This document shows positions 28,017 through 38,589 of a stretch of 64,000 nt of DNA, piece by piece. The notes beneath the pieces are model-generated. The model did not search any database. It was not told where the DNA came from and worked only from the letters and a program-made list of their open reading frames with translations. Position numbers and translations under genes: made by a program. Each line of letters begins with the position of its first letter. Within the stretch, counting starts at the first letter, position 1. The DNA comes from an uncultured SAR86 cluster bacterium (GTDB taxonomy: Bacteria > Pseudomonadota > Gammaproteobacteria > Magnimaribacterales > D2472): NCBI GenBank assembly GCA_902594515.1, contig CACJML010000002.1, positions 192,911-256,910 on the forward strand, written 5' to 3'.

Positions 28017-29768
28017 TTAGTTTTGATCAATCCAAATTGGTGAAGTCCACGCCCTTTCTTGTATAGATTTTGAAAATTGGCTGTGGTCTTCACAAAAATT
28101 AGGATTTTGAATGCAAAGTTCATGAGACCATCTGCAGGTTGGTGCAGATATTACTCTTAAATAGTAATATGCATCTTCATCTTTTTTAAAATCCTTATCT
28201 TCCCAAACCGAACAATAATTTTTCTTCTTTATCCCACTAACCCTGCATGAAGTTTCGTCCAATTGATATGAATTAGACAAATCAAGGACTTCAATAACTT
28301 CAGAATGGAGAGTTTGATCTCCATAAGAGGATTTGATGATCTGAATACTGGAAATATATTGATTATTATCACTCTGATCAGCTATCGCAGAAATTAAGAA
28401 CCTAGGTTTTCCGCTAATTTTATTAAGTGTGCCGCCCATTGGAACGCCATTTTGATAAGCAGATGGGATAGCAGTTTCTAGCTCGCATGAGTCCTCATGG
28501 ATTTCTTCACCCCCAAAAAACCTAACAATGTATCTCGGGCCTGATGTGGCATAAGCTTCTTTTGACTTTAATGAATGGAAGATACTCTTTCGAGAATTAT
28601 TTGTGGCCCAAACAACTGCTAAACCACCTGGATTAAACTCAATATCATCGGGTAGTCCTTTCGGCAGCTTTTTACTTAGGGATTTTCCTGCTCCACCGTG
28701 TCCGGGCATAGACACTTCATCTGTTGCACCTGGAATAGCTAAATGAGTGTCAGTGCTGGCTATGAACCCAAACCTAAAAGGGTTTGCAGTATAATTTTTT
28801 AACTCAAGACCACGATTCAAGCCATACCTTGCAAAACTTTCTTTAGGTATTTCTTCATCACCCCCAGTAAACTTTGCAGCAAAGTCTGTATATTCTAGTA
28901 ATTCAAAATCACAATAAGGATCATTTTCATCAATGCACTCAGATGCTCCCTTATGCTGAAATATTTCTATCAATGGCTCTCGATCAGCAATGCGTTGGTA
29001 ATCCTCAGAATTAGGATCTTCAAACATTAATCCATTAGATAAATTTGAATTGTGAGGGATAACAACGTAATCACAATCCTCAGTACATTCACTATCAAGT
29101 TTATTCCATAGCTCTTCTCTTGAAGTTGCGTCATAGAAACTTACTGGGAGTTCAGGTACAAAGCTGTTCTTAAATATTATATTTCTGTGGAGATTATTTC
29201 CAGAATATTTTGCTCCCGTCCATTCGTAACCTATAAAGGTAGTAAACTTACATGGGGCATTGTGCCGCTCAGCGCTTTTAATGATTTCTTGCCATGGTGT
29301 TTTAGTGGCTTCTTTGCAATTTTTTCTATCATCCCCACAAAGGCTCATGGGTTTAGCAAGGCTTGCCATTCCATTCATGTAAAAATAGGCAAGTTTTGGG
29401 AAATATCTGTAACCCAAACAAACTAAATTTGAATATCCATCTAATTCTGGACTCTCACAAATGTTTACTTCTCCAAGCAATTCCGCATGGTCAGTAACAG
29501 ACATAAAATCTAATGGCTGAGATAATTTAGAGGTTCTTTGACCAATGCCATCCTTGTAAGGTTGAATTGAAATCGATTCTCCTTTGCCATACCTATATGC
29601 ATCTTCTGGCCTATTAATTGTGCCTTGTGTTGCAGCGTCAAGTGATAGTGCAGTATGAACATGTAAATCACCAAATAAAGGAATTTTATCTGGATAGTTT
29701 TCTTCACAAATTTCAGCAAATAATCTAAATGAAAGGATGCAATAAAAAAATAAATACTTTTGCATCAA
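28017..29768 (-). CDS. DUF3604 domain protein, exported (PHP-like metal motifs)
   Basis: LFGDLHVHTALSLDA, VTDHAELLGE, GYEWTGAKY, VVIPHNSNLSNG, IEIFQHKGASEC, ASTDTHLAIPG. Confidence 0.88.
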   Translation of the reverse strand: MMQKYLFFYCILSFRLFAEICEENYPDKIPLFGDLHVHTALSLDAATQGTINRPEDAYRYGKGESISIQPYKDGIGQRTSKLSQPLDFMSVTDHAELLGEVNICESPELDGYSNLVCLGYRYFPKLAYFYMNGMASLAKPMSLCGDDRKNCKEATKTPWQEIIKSAERHNAPCKFTTFIGYEWTGAKYSGNNLHRNIIFKNSFVPELPVSFYDATSREELWNKLDSECTEDCDYVVIPHNSNLSNGLMFEDPNSEDYQRIADREPLIEIFQHKGASECIDENDPYCDFELLEYTDFAAKFTGGDEEIPKESFARYGLNRGLELKNYTANPFRFGFIASTDTHLAIPGATDEVSMPGHGGAGKSLSKKLPKGLPDDIEFNPGGLAVVWATNNSRKSIFHSLKSKEAYATSGPRYIVRFFGGEEIHEDSCELETAIPSAYQNGVPMGGTLNKISGKPRFLISAIADQSDNNQYISSIQIIKSSYGDQTLHSEVIEVLDLSNSYQLDETSCRVSGIKKKNYCSVWEDKDFKKDEDAYYYLRVISAPTCRWSHELCIQNPNFCEDHSQFSKSIQERAWTSPIWIDQN

Positions 29769-29776
29769 TGAACTAA

Positions 29777-30565
29777 TTAATTTCCTTTAGGTGGTGTTAG
29801 AAATTCTTCAAATTGTTTTTGCAGCCTTTGCATACCCTCAATCCAACGATCTCGGTCATTGCCTTTTCGTTTGACATACTCTATTACCTCTTCATGTGGA
29901 GTAACTAAGAAAACTTCATCTTCGATGGCTTGCAAAACATCTGCGGCAACTTTCTCAGGTTCCAACATGCCATCTACACCCGCAACACCTGCTCCACCTG
30001 CAGTCATCGCAGTTCTCACTGCTTGAGGACAAAGACAGGAAACACCAATACCTTTTTCTCCGTAAGTGATTTTTACCCATTCAGCAAAACTTACAGCTGC
30101 TGATTTTGTAACCGTGTAAGGCGCAGCTCCAAGTGTTGTTAGTAATCCCGCAGCTGAGGCAGTATTCATAAGATAACCCTCTCCTCTTTCCAGCATTTGA
30201 GGCAACACTGCTTTGGCTGCATAAACATGTGCCATCACATTTATTTCCCAAATTGATTGCCACTTTTCTGAGGATGTTTCCAATAATCCTACCTCTCCCA
30301 TAATGCCTGCATTAGAACAAAAAATATCTATTCCACCCATCCAATCAGTACTTTCTTTGACTAAACTTTGAATTTCATTTTCATCACCAACATTACATTT
30401 AATTGCCAGGCCTTTAAATGAATCTGCAGTATTTTGTGCTTCCTCAAAATTTAGATCCGCGCATACTACTTTACTGGCACCATTATCATTAAAAGCATGA
30501 GCTAATGCTCTACCTATGCCACTTGCTGCACCTGTAACAACTATTCTTTTACCTTCGATCTTCAT
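29777..30565 (-). CDS. SDR-family oxidoreductase
   Basis: TGAASGIGRALA, CSNAGIMGE, YTVTKSAAV. Confidence 0.9.
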   Translation of the reverse strand: MKIEGKRIVVTGAASGIGRALAHAFNDNGASKVVCADLNFEEAQNTADSFKGLAIKCNVGDENEIQSLVKESTDWMGGIDIFCSNAGIMGEVGLLETSSEKWQSIWEINVMAHVYAAKAVLPQMLERGEGYLMNTASAAGLLTTLGAAPYTVTKSAAVSFAEWVKITYGEKGIGVSCLCPQAVRTAMTAGGAGVAGVDGMLEPEKVAADVLQAIEDEVFLVTPHEEVIEYVKRKGNDRDRWIEGMQRLQKQFEEFLTPPKGN

Positions 30566-30831
30566 AATGTCTTAGATTTATCATAGTTAAAAGTTTGATT
30601 CTCATTTGTGTGATTACTCTTGTTGAGAGATATATCGTATCCATCAACCTGATTAATCTCCTTAATACCATCAATGTGCATTTGTTTGGATTTAAATTCA
30701 TCTCTGGACATCAGTTCTTTTTTGGCGGACTTGGGATCAGTCGCGACTACAAAATAATTTGTATGAAACTCATATATGCCCTCACCCAACGCAGGATCAT
30801 AAAACCCAACATGAATCATAAATAATTTCAT
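30562..30831 (-). CDS. DUF1543-like small protein
   Basis: MKLFMIHVGFYDPALGEGIYEFHTNYFVVATDPKSAKKE; 4-bp overlap with the SDR. Confidence 0.65.
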   Translation of the reverse strand: MKLFMIHVGFYDPALGEGIYEFHTNYFVVATDPKSAKKELMSRDEFKSKQMHIDGIKEINQVDGYDISLNKSNHTNENQTFNYDKSKTL

Positions 30832-30844
30832 TTTGATTGATTGA

Positions 30845-31330
30845 CTATGTCTCTCTTTTCAACCATTGAACTTGCCAAAAATATGAAAAAATAAAAATTA
30901 AAAAAAATAAAGCATGAAAACTAATTACCAACGGATCATCAAGACTGCTCGCAAAAGGATCGCCAACGGGAAGTCTTCTTAGAGTATCCGTAATAGCAGG
31001 AATCATATGAAATAAAAAAGTTGATGTGTAACAAAGAGTGAAAAAATATTTTGAAAGTGATCCTAACATATAGGTCTTTTCAACAATTATTCCAGCTATT
31101 AAAGCAAGTAATGTGAGGACGGCAAGAACATGGGCAATCCTAAAACCACCTTGATTATAAATAGCCAATGCTGTCGCAGCGGTAATGAATGTAAGAAGTA
31201 AGTATATTTTTGCTGCTCGCTCAGAAAAGGATATAACTTTGTATTTATGTAATGCGTATCCACCTATCAAAATAGCGGCAATTCCACATCCTGTATGCAT
31301 CCATCCCAGATAAGTTATTGGTGGCAACAT
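30845..31330 (-). CDS. Hypothetical membrane protein (DUF2306-like)
   Basis: Five predicted TM helices; GWMHTGCGIAAILIGGYAL. Confidence 0.6.
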   Translation of the reverse strand: MLPPITYLGWMHTGCGIAAILIGGYALHKYKVISFSERAAKIYLLLTFITAATALAIYNQGGFRIAHVLAVLTLLALIAGIIVEKTYMLGSLSKYFFTLCYTSTFLFHMIPAITDTLRRLPVGDPFASSLDDPLVISFHALFFLIFIFSYFWQVQWLKRET

Positions 31331-31332
31331 TT

Positions 31333-32271
31333 TTATTTCTCCTCCAAGAAAGATACGATCATCTTACCAATTTTAGTTGGCTGGACAAAGGTAATATTGT
31401 GACCACCTCCTTCGATAGTTTTTAAATTAGTTGAGGGTATTACTTCCAATAATCTATTGCTACCAGAAAAGGGTGTAACCTGATCATTTGTGCCCCAAAC
31501 TGCTAAAACAGGAACATTCAATAAATTAAGAGACCTGTATTCATCTTCTGTATTAAACATATCAAAGTGCCTCACAGTCGATAGTAAGGATTCAATGAAT
31601 CCTTTATATTTGCTTTGCTCAGATAAAAGTTCCACGTATTCAAGTGGAAGTAATCCTCGCGGATCAGTAACTTCATAAACTTGATCATCAACATAAAAAC
31701 TTCCCAATACATGCCAAAACCATTCACCTATTAAGGGCTGAACTGCCCAAAAGTTAATTTCAGGCTCTTTAATCATTGTTCCAGCTGGAGCAATAAGGGA
31801 AACGCTTTTGATCTTTTCTCCATATGAATCAGCAAAATGAGCAATCACTGCACCACCCATAGAATAACCCACAAGATGAACCGGAGTATCAATTGACTGA
31901 GATTCTAGAAGGCCATTAAGAGTTCTAATGTAAAGATCATGATCATATTTGATTCTTGGTCTTTCTGAATAGCCTCTGCCAAAATGGTCATAAGCTAAAA
32001 CGCTATAACCTGCATCGACAAGTAATTCAGTAATGCCATCCCAAACAAATTGTGGACTTGAGAATCCATGCACTAGGACCACAATATTATCTTTTGAAGG
32101 CTCTTGAGGATAATGCCACGTAAAAAAAATGTTCCCATCTTCAAGTTGAGCCCATTCACCAGATTCGGGAATGTCCTCTATTGAAATATTTTTTAGATAA
32201 TATGTATTTAAATAAAAAGGTATCCATAGCAGTGCGAAAATAATGACTGCAATACGGATGGATAATTTCAT
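31333..32271 (-). CDS. Alpha/beta hydrolase
   Basis: VLVHGFSSPQFVWDG, nucleophile elbow VGYSMGGAV, GGGHNITF. Confidence 0.9.
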   Translation of the reverse strand: MKLSIRIAVIIFALLWIPFYLNTYYLKNISIEDIPESGEWAQLEDGNIFFTWHYPQEPSKDNIVVLVHGFSSPQFVWDGITELLVDAGYSVLAYDHFGRGYSERPRIKYDHDLYIRTLNGLLESQSIDTPVHLVGYSMGGAVIAHFADSYGEKIKSVSLIAPAGTMIKEPEINFWAVQPLIGEWFWHVLGSFYVDDQVYEVTDPRGLLPLEYVELLSEQSKYKGFIESLLSTVRHFDMFNTEDEYRSLNLLNVPVLAVWGTNDQVTPFSGSNRLLEVIPSTNLKTIEGGGHNITFVQPTKIGKMIVSFLEEK

Positions 32272-32274
32272 TAA

Positions 32275-33099
32275 CTATTTAGCTACCCTTTTTCTAAAAA
32301 TATCTCCGGTAAGTTTAATGATTCTATCTCTTGAGAGAATTCGAGGTAAGAAAGCGAATTTTTTGTTTCCTTTGCCCGTAATGAATGATGATTTATTTTT
32401 TAGGAAAGCATCAAGCCCATCTCTTGCTACAAGCTCACAACTATCTCCAAGCTGACCTTTATCTTTTAAGGCTTGATTTAGCGCCTTCAAGGCATCGGAT
32501 GATTTTTCACTGGCAACCTCACTAAATTTAGATGCAGTTCCTCCAGGACATAAGGTCATAACTTGAATATTCTTATCTTGGTATTCATAGCGTATAGCAT
32601 CTGAAAACATTAAAACAAACGCTTTCGAGGCCGAATAAACACTCGCAAACGGAACTGGCAAAAAAGAGGCAGTTGAACCGACATTAATTACTCCACCGCC
32701 GCCCCTTTCAATCATTTGCGGAATAAACATATGTGTAAGCTCTACGAGAGAATTAATATTTAAATGAAGCATTTTTGAGTAATCAGATCTTTCAAATTCA
32801 GTGAATTCACCCCACCTCCCATATCCAGCATTATTAACAAGCAAGTCAATTTTGATGCCTTCGCTGGAGATTTTTTCAAAAAGTTCATCTGCAGAGCCAG
32901 AAATACTAAGATCGCTGTTAAAAGTATAAGCCTTGCCTCCCTCAGATCTTATTGAGCTAGCTAAAGCCTCCAATTTTTCACCTGATCTAGCAGCAAGAAT
33001 AAGATGAGCTCCCCTGCTTGCTAATTCTTTTGCAATTGCTAAACCAATTCCATATGACGCACCGGTAACCAGTGCTACTTTATTTTCGAATGTGTTCAT
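32275..33099 (-). CDS. SDR-family oxidoreductase
   Basis: TGASYGIGLAIA, NNAGYGRWGEF, YSASKAFVL. Confidence 0.9.
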   Translation of the reverse strand: MNTFENKVALVTGASYGIGLAIAKELASRGAHLILAARSGEKLEALASSIRSEGGKAYTFNSDLSISGSADELFEKISSEGIKIDLLVNNAGYGRWGEFTEFERSDYSKMLHLNINSLVELTHMFIPQMIERGGGGVINVGSTASFLPVPFASVYSASKAFVLMFSDAIRYEYQDKNIQVMTLCPGGTASKFSEVASEKSSDALKALNQALKDKGQLGDSCELVARDGLDAFLKNKSSFITGKGNKKFAFLPRILSRDRIIKLTGDIFRKRVAK

Positions 33100-33147
33100 G
33101 AATTTCCCCTTTAGATAAGAAGTAATTTAAATGATTTGATATGAATA

Positions 33148-34491
33148 TCAACTACTTCGTTTTGTGATCTCTTCTTGAATCAACCACATCCGATCTTGAC
33201 CCCACACATAAAAGGGATTGCCACCATCATCGTTAGTTAATTTGAAGCTAGGCACTCCCCAACAGTTGCCTGCATACATCTCTTGAAGGTTATTATTTAG
33301 ATCTTTTTTCCATTGCTTGCTGTTGAGATGTTTTTTTACTTCACTCCAATCTAATTTAAATGAGGAAACTAAGTCTTCTAAATATTTATCATCACCAATA
33401 TTGATTTCATTCTGAAAAGATGCAACCAACAATGCTTCAATATATTCAAAGCCTTTTCCCATTTCATCAATAATTGGAAACAATGAATAAGCTTTGCGTG
33501 CTGGTTTTCCAATAGGTGAGTAAATTCTTTTAATCTCATGTTGGTGTGTTCTGCCTTCTCGAGCTGCATCTGAAATGATGTATTTTGCCTTGAAAGTTGG
33601 GATGGTCATCATTCGCATTAACATTGGAAGTACAGGTTTGGTTATAAGATTAATAGGGTAATTTTCTTGAAGTTGTCTAACCCTTTTTGTGCTTACAAAC
33701 GTATATGGGCTATTCAATGAAGGATAATAAGTAAGATTAAACTTTTTTGAGGAGTATAGTTTTGACGGAGCAACTAATCTAGGTTTGCAGGTAGGAGTGT
33801 ATTCGTGAGCTGCTCCCAGCTTTAATTCTGAAAGCCTTCTCTCCAAATAATGTAATCGATCAACTCCCCAGTAAAGCTCATTTTCATAATAGAAAGCTGA
33901 TCCAAAGTAATAGTCTTTTTTATCCCTAATAGAGTTCCCATCTTTAATTTTCTGTTGAGCATCTTTTTCACTTACGTTGTATTCCTCTAATAATGCATCA
34001 AGACAAGCTTCATCAGAAGACCACAATGCAGTACTCACTTTTTTACCAATCTCACCAAAATTAGCATCTTTGACAGCAGACAAAATCCTATTGGCTTTAG
34101 TTGAAAGATCTTTTGTAGGGTAAGAGTTAGCTGAAAAACTTACATCATAATAAGGAGCTATTCTTCTAACATCCTCAAGACAATAAATATGGTATAAGGA
34201 AGGTTCGTGAACAGTTTCAGGATTTTCTTCTCCAACTAAGATAGGTTTAAATTGAATGTTATATGAAGATCGAAAGCGATCAATAAATTGAATGGTTAAA
34301 TGTGAGTAAGGATCATCAACTTTATGAAAATATAAGATTTCATGAGGCCGATTTTCTGAGCTTCTTACTGCCTCGCTTTTTTTTCGATTTTCTTTAAAGA
34401 CTTCATAACTTGCAAAGTGGTTCATGACTGCATTTCGAACCTTTGCGCTCGCAGTGCGCCTGTTCATGAAGTTTCTTAACCACTTGAGCAT
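33148..34491 (-). CDS. Tandem DsbA / 2-hydroxychromene-2-carboxylate isomerase-like protein
   Basis: Two thioredoxin-fold halves: YFHKVDDPYSHL...GSAFYYENELYWGVDRLHYLERRL and YYPSLNSPYTFV...GNCWGVPSFKL...FYVWGQDRMWLI. Confidence 0.75.
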   Translation of the reverse strand: MLKWLRNFMNRRTASAKVRNAVMNHFASYEVFKENRKKSEAVRSSENRPHEILYFHKVDDPYSHLTIQFIDRFRSSYNIQFKPILVGEENPETVHEPSLYHIYCLEDVRRIAPYYDVSFSANSYPTKDLSTKANRILSAVKDANFGEIGKKVSTALWSSDEACLDALLEEYNVSEKDAQQKIKDGNSIRDKKDYYFGSAFYYENELYWGVDRLHYLERRLSELKLGAAHEYTPTCKPRLVAPSKLYSSKKFNLTYYPSLNSPYTFVSTKRVRQLQENYPINLITKPVLPMLMRMMTIPTFKAKYIISDAAREGRTHQHEIKRIYSPIGKPARKAYSLFPIIDEMGKGFEYIEALLVASFQNEINIGDDKYLEDLVSSFKLDWSEVKKHLNSKQWKKDLNNNLQEMYAGNCWGVPSFKLTNDDGGNPFYVWGQDRMWLIQEEITKRSS

Positions 34492-34506
34492 CGATTTAGT
34501 TTTTAT

Positions 34507-35475
34507 TTAGAAATTACTTAGTCGCTTTGAAATAATCGCATCAGCTTCATCCATGATTTTATCGATTAATTCTTTGACGGTAGGAATATCATTAACCAAT
34601 CCAGCAACCATTCCGCAAGACCATGCGCCTGCATCCATGGTTCCTTCATGCATAATCTTTGGATAAACACCAGCAACTTCGTCAACAATATCAGCAAATG
34701 TTAACTGATCTCCAAGAGCTTTTTCTTTTTCCATTAAGCGCTCAACAGCATCATTATTCATAACTCTTTCGGTATTTGTTAGAGATCTCATAATTAGACG
34801 GGTATCCAGCTCTGATGCTCCAACTATGGCTTCTTTAACATTCTGATGAACAGGAGCATCTTGTGTAGCTATAAATCTTGTGCCCATGTTCATTCCTTCA
34901 GCTCCTAGCGCCATTGCTGCCACTAAACTTCTTGCGTCTGCCATGCCGCCTGATGCCACAAAAGGTATCTCAAGTTCGTCTGCTGCTCTTGGTAAAAGAA
35001 TAAAGTTAGGAATATCATCTTCACCAGGATGACCTCCACATTCAAAACCATCCACAGACACAGCATCACAACCAATAGATTGAGCTTTCAGTGAATGTCT
35101 CACAGAAGTACACTTATGGATAATTTTAATTCCCGCATCTTTAAGTGCAGGTAAATACTCAGCAGGATTTCGTCCCGCGGTTTCTACGATTGGGACGCCT
35201 CCATCAATAATTACATCAACTAGACCAGGATAATCAGGAGGAGTAAGTGATGGAAGAAATGTTAGATTCACTGCGAAAGGTTTATCGGTCATCTCTTTGC
35301 AACGCGCAATTTCATTAGCAAGTTTTTCTGGTGTTCCTTGAGTTAAACCTGTTATGGTTCCAAGTCCTCCAGCATTTGATACCGCAGCTGCAAGCTCGGC
35401 AAACCCAACATGATGCATACCACCTTGAATAATTGGATGCTCAATTCCAAACATTTCTGTAATTTTAGTTTTCAT
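34507..35475 (-). CDS. Nitronate monooxygenase family protein
   Basis: HPIIQGGMHHVGFAELAAAVSNAGGLGTI, VASGGMADARSLVAAMALGAEGMNMGTRF. Confidence 0.87.
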   Translation of the reverse strand: MKTKITEMFGIEHPIIQGGMHHVGFAELAAAVSNAGGLGTITGLTQGTPEKLANEIARCKEMTDKPFAVNLTFLPSLTPPDYPGLVDVIIDGGVPIVETAGRNPAEYLPALKDAGIKIIHKCTSVRHSLKAQSIGCDAVSVDGFECGGHPGEDDIPNFILLPRAADELEIPFVASGGMADARSLVAAMALGAEGMNMGTRFIATQDAPVHQNVKEAIVGASELDTRLIMRSLTNTERVMNNDAVERLMEKEKALGDQLTFADIVDEVAGVYPKIMHEGTMDAGAWSCGMVAGLVNDIPTVKELIDKIMDEADAIISKRLSNF

Positions 35476-35484
35476 AGTTATTTC

Positions 35485-36546
35485 CTAATTAATTGAAGTA
35501 ATTTTTATTTCATCAGAATTTAATGGCAGAACAATCAATGTTCCATCCTTAGAGAACGTCCATTTATCTTTTGGCCTAACTTCATTGACTCCTCTTAAAT
35601 GTACTCTTTCCATAATTGATATTCTAGGATAGGGAACATGATGATAGAAGACTAAGTGATCGACATTAGCTTTATTTGCAATATCTGCAGCCTCTGTTGG
35701 CGTCGTATGATAAGTAACAATATCTTTCATAACAGTAGCTGCTTGAGGTCGACCTGCATTCATTAAGGGTTTATGCATCATTTCTAGAATATGATTTGCT
35801 TGGTTTTCATGAAAAAGAACATCGGCATCTTTAGCTCCATCAATAACCTTTTGGGTATATTTGGTATCTCCACTTAGTACAATTGAACGTCCCTTGTACT
35901 CAAACCTAAAACCAACTGCTGGCACTGGGTCATGCTCAACTTCGAAGGCAGTGACCTTTAAATCATTTTTATTATAAATAACAGGCTCATCAAGGTTGAT
36001 GGTGTAAGGATCAAATCCAGCCACTTCGATGGGAGCAATCTCATTACCATGATGCTCATTTCTAAATTTATAATCCAATGCATAAGTAGCTTCAAATCCC
36101 TCAGTAACACTAGAAACGCCCTCAGGACCAAAAACTTTTAATTTACTCTGTCTTGAAGCCGTCACCCAGTTCATGAGATGCAGCTCAGCTAAGTCAGCAA
36201 TATGATCAGAGTGCAGATGCGTCAAGAAAACAGCTTTAACTTTTTGTACATCAATCCCCCAATTCATCAAATTAGCAGAGGCACCATCACCTATATCAAC
36301 AATAAAATATTCATCACCAGCCTTAATGAGAACGCATGTCTGTGCAGCTCCAGGTGAGGCCAACGGTGGTCCTGAACCGCATACTAGTGCAGATAATGCA
36401 TCATCGGGAAGCTCTGTAGTGGCATTTACTGCATTATTTAAAGCCGTCATCATAATTCTATCTTGAACCATAGGTAGTCGTGTTAGAACATTTACTAAAA
36501 TAAAAAGAATGAAGATGATAGCAGCTAAATATTTTAAAAGTTTCAT
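35485..36546 (-). CDS. MBL-fold metallohydrolase (RNase Z-like), membrane-anchored or exported
   Basis: FLTHLHSDHIADL (HxHxDH), SGDTKYT, HENQANH. Confidence 0.89.
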   Translation of the reverse strand: MKLLKYLAAIIFILFILVNVLTRLPMVQDRIMMTALNNAVNATTELPDDALSALVCGSGPPLASPGAAQTCVLIKAGDEYFIVDIGDGASANLMNWGIDVQKVKAVFLTHLHSDHIADLAELHLMNWVTASRQSKLKVFGPEGVSSVTEGFEATYALDYKFRNEHHGNEIAPIEVAGFDPYTINLDEPVIYNKNDLKVTAFEVEHDPVPAVGFRFEYKGRSIVLSGDTKYTQKVIDGAKDADVLFHENQANHILEMMHKPLMNAGRPQAATVMKDIVTYHTTPTEAADIANKANVDHLVFYHHVPYPRISIMERVHLRGVNEVRPKDKWTFSKDGTLIVLPLNSDEIKITSIN

Positions 36547-36549
36547 AGT

Positions 36550-36927
36550 TTAGGACTCCTCTGAAATTCTTGACCCAGCAAAGATTAAAAATAAACCTAC
36601 AATTATTTCAATAGCAATTGAAGGGAGTGCAAATGCAGCTCCATGAAGAACTGTTGAGAGGATTCTATACAAAGCTGCCACAAGCAAGAGCATTGAAGGT
36701 GCATAAAGCCAATAGCGTTTCTGTTTGATTACGCCGATTAAGGTCATTGCGCCAATTGTGATAAAGAAACTCCCTACATCGCCAATTTGAGTACTTAACC
36801 CCGCTCCATCTAACAGAGGCATGCTGAGCGATGCCGCCGCTGAAGATGGATCAATGATCCAGCGCAAACCCATTAGCAAAAAAAAGGCTCCAAAAAAACC
36901 TGCCAATACTCTTAAAAAATTTTTCAT
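36550..36927 (-). CDS. DUF4345-like small membrane protein
   Basis: Four TM helices; 125 aa; packed in the operon. Confidence 0.6.
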   Translation of the reverse strand: MKNFLRVLAGFFGAFFLLMGLRWIIDPSSAAASLSMPLLDGAGLSTQIGDVGSFFITIGAMTLIGVIKQKRYWLYAPSMLLLVAALYRILSTVLHGAAFALPSIAIEIIVGLFLIFAGSRISEES

Positions 36928-36936
36928 TTTTACTCC

Positions 36937-38589
36937 TTAGTTAGACCAATAAATATATTCATCCTGCTCTTCAATGTTTTGACCCTCATATTTATCTATT
37001 AAAACTGGTAATTCTGTACTTGAGGGGAACAATGGGTCTTTTTGTTCCGAATTAAATTTTGCTAATAAGTTTTCTAGAAGAACTCTTTCTTCAGGATTGC
37101 TGTCAATTAAATTATTTTTTTCTAATGGGTCTTGATCGGTATTAAATAACCATCTCATATTTTCTTTTTTGCTGATTAAGTATTTCCAGTTTTTATGCAA
37201 GACCGCTTGATGATTTCCAGATCGCCAATAGAGGGTTTCATGCGGGTTTGAAGATTTCTCCCTTTTGATGAATGGAAGTAAGTCTACTCCATCAATCTCC
37301 CTATCCGTTGGTATTGAAGCATTTGCAGCAGAAGCAATTGTCGAGAAAATATCAAAGTGATGGATTGGTTTTTCAAATTTTAAACCTGCATCAATTTGAT
37401 CAGGCCAACTTAAGATAAATGGAACTCTGATACCACCCTCAAAGAAACTTATTTTCCAGCCACGAAATGGTTTATTAATATCATCTAATTCAACATAGTT
37501 TGCGCCACCATTGTCACTGGTAAAAAAAATAAGAGTCCTGCCATAGATATTTAACTCTTTTAATTTCTTAACAATCTGTCCAACGCTTCTATCAAGCGCA
37601 TTAATCATTCCTGAATAAACTTGTAAATTATGTCCTGACATATGACTCATTTGCTCTACATCGCTTCTCAATGCTTGTAATGGATTATGAATTGCCCAAT
37701 GGCTTAAATATAAGAAAAAAGGTCTATTTTTATTTTTTTCAATAACTTTGATTGCTTCATCAGTATAGTAATCAGTGACATATTTTTCTGGAGCAAAAAG
37801 ATCACCACCGTTAAACCTTGCGGCATATTGACTGCCTGACCAAACCATCTTATCAATCCTTCTATTTAATTTTGCATTAACAACGTTTGGATGATCTTCT
37901 GGTAAATATGAAGTACCTGCTAAAGTTAAAGAATCATCAAACCCTTGATCAATCGGAGACATTCCAGACGAGTGGCCTAAGTGCCATTTCCCTATGTGAG
38001 CAGTGTAGTAACCTGCTGTTTTTAGGGTCTCTGCAATAGTAATTTGATCTGAAGGCATACCCTGATCCATAAATGGAGGGAGATTCATAGCAATCTCATT
38101 ATCGATTCTTGCCCTAAGGCCTCTATCATCCTCCTCAAGAAGCCAACGAATAACTAAATTACGCGAATCAGGAATTGGAGTGAACTCAAAACCAAATCTT
38201 GTGGCGTACCTTCCAGTTAGAATTGATGCCCTTGATGGAGCACATGTTGCATTTGCTGCATAACCTTTTTCAAACCAAACGCCATTCTTTGCTAACAAGT
38301 CAATATTTGGCGTCTTCAGGGAGCCATCAGCAGCGCCACCATTATGTAAAGAAATATCGTTATACCCAAGATCATCAGCCAAAATTAAAATAATATTTGG
38401 TCTAGTATCACTTTCATCTAATCTCTTTAAAGGTCCTTCAGACCAATCTGTAGGTATATTATCTTGGATGGGATTTATAATATTAATAATTTTTGGTAAA
38501 CCCCAAACAATTAGGTTTACTTTGTATTCCCAGAGCAACAGTCCAGATATTATTATTATTAAAACAAAGGTGAATAATTTCTTAAGCAT
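36937..38589 (-). CDS. Type I sulfatase
   Basis: Formylglycine motif CAPSRASILTGRY, ILADDLGYNDIS, IGKWHLGHS. Confidence 0.93.
   Translation of the reverse strand: MLKKLFTFVLIIIISGLLLWEYKVNLIVWGLPKIINIINPIQDNIPTDWSEGPLKRLDESDTRPNIILILADDLGYNDISLHNGGAADGSLKTPNIDLLAKNGVWFEKGYAANATCAPSRASILTGRYATRFGFEFTPIPDSRNLVIRWLLEEDDRGLRARIDNEIAMNLPPFMDQGMPSDQITIAETLKTAGYYTAHIGKWHLGHSSGMSPIDQGFDDSLTLAGTSYLPEDHPNVVNAKLNRRIDKMVWSGSQYAARFNGGDLFAPEKYVTDYYTDEAIKVIEKNKNRPFFLYLSHWAIHNPLQALRSDVEQMSHMSGHNLQVYSGMINALDRSVGQIVKKLKELNIYGRTLIFFTSDNGGANYVELDDINKPFRGWKISFFEGGIRVPFILSWPDQIDAGLKFEKPIHHFDIFSTIASAANASIPTDREIDGVDLLPFIKREKSSNPHETLYWRSGNHQAVLHKNWKYLISKKENMRWLFNTDQDPLEKNNLIDSNPEERVLLENLLAKFNSEQKDPLFPSSTELPVLIDKYEGQNIEEQDEYIYWSN

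Noticed and set aside
33136-33151. TTGATAT-GA-ATATCAA palindrome between the SDR and the DsbA-like gene
   Set aside because: Short AT-rich palindrome with a 2-nt loop at a gene end; likely chance in this composition.
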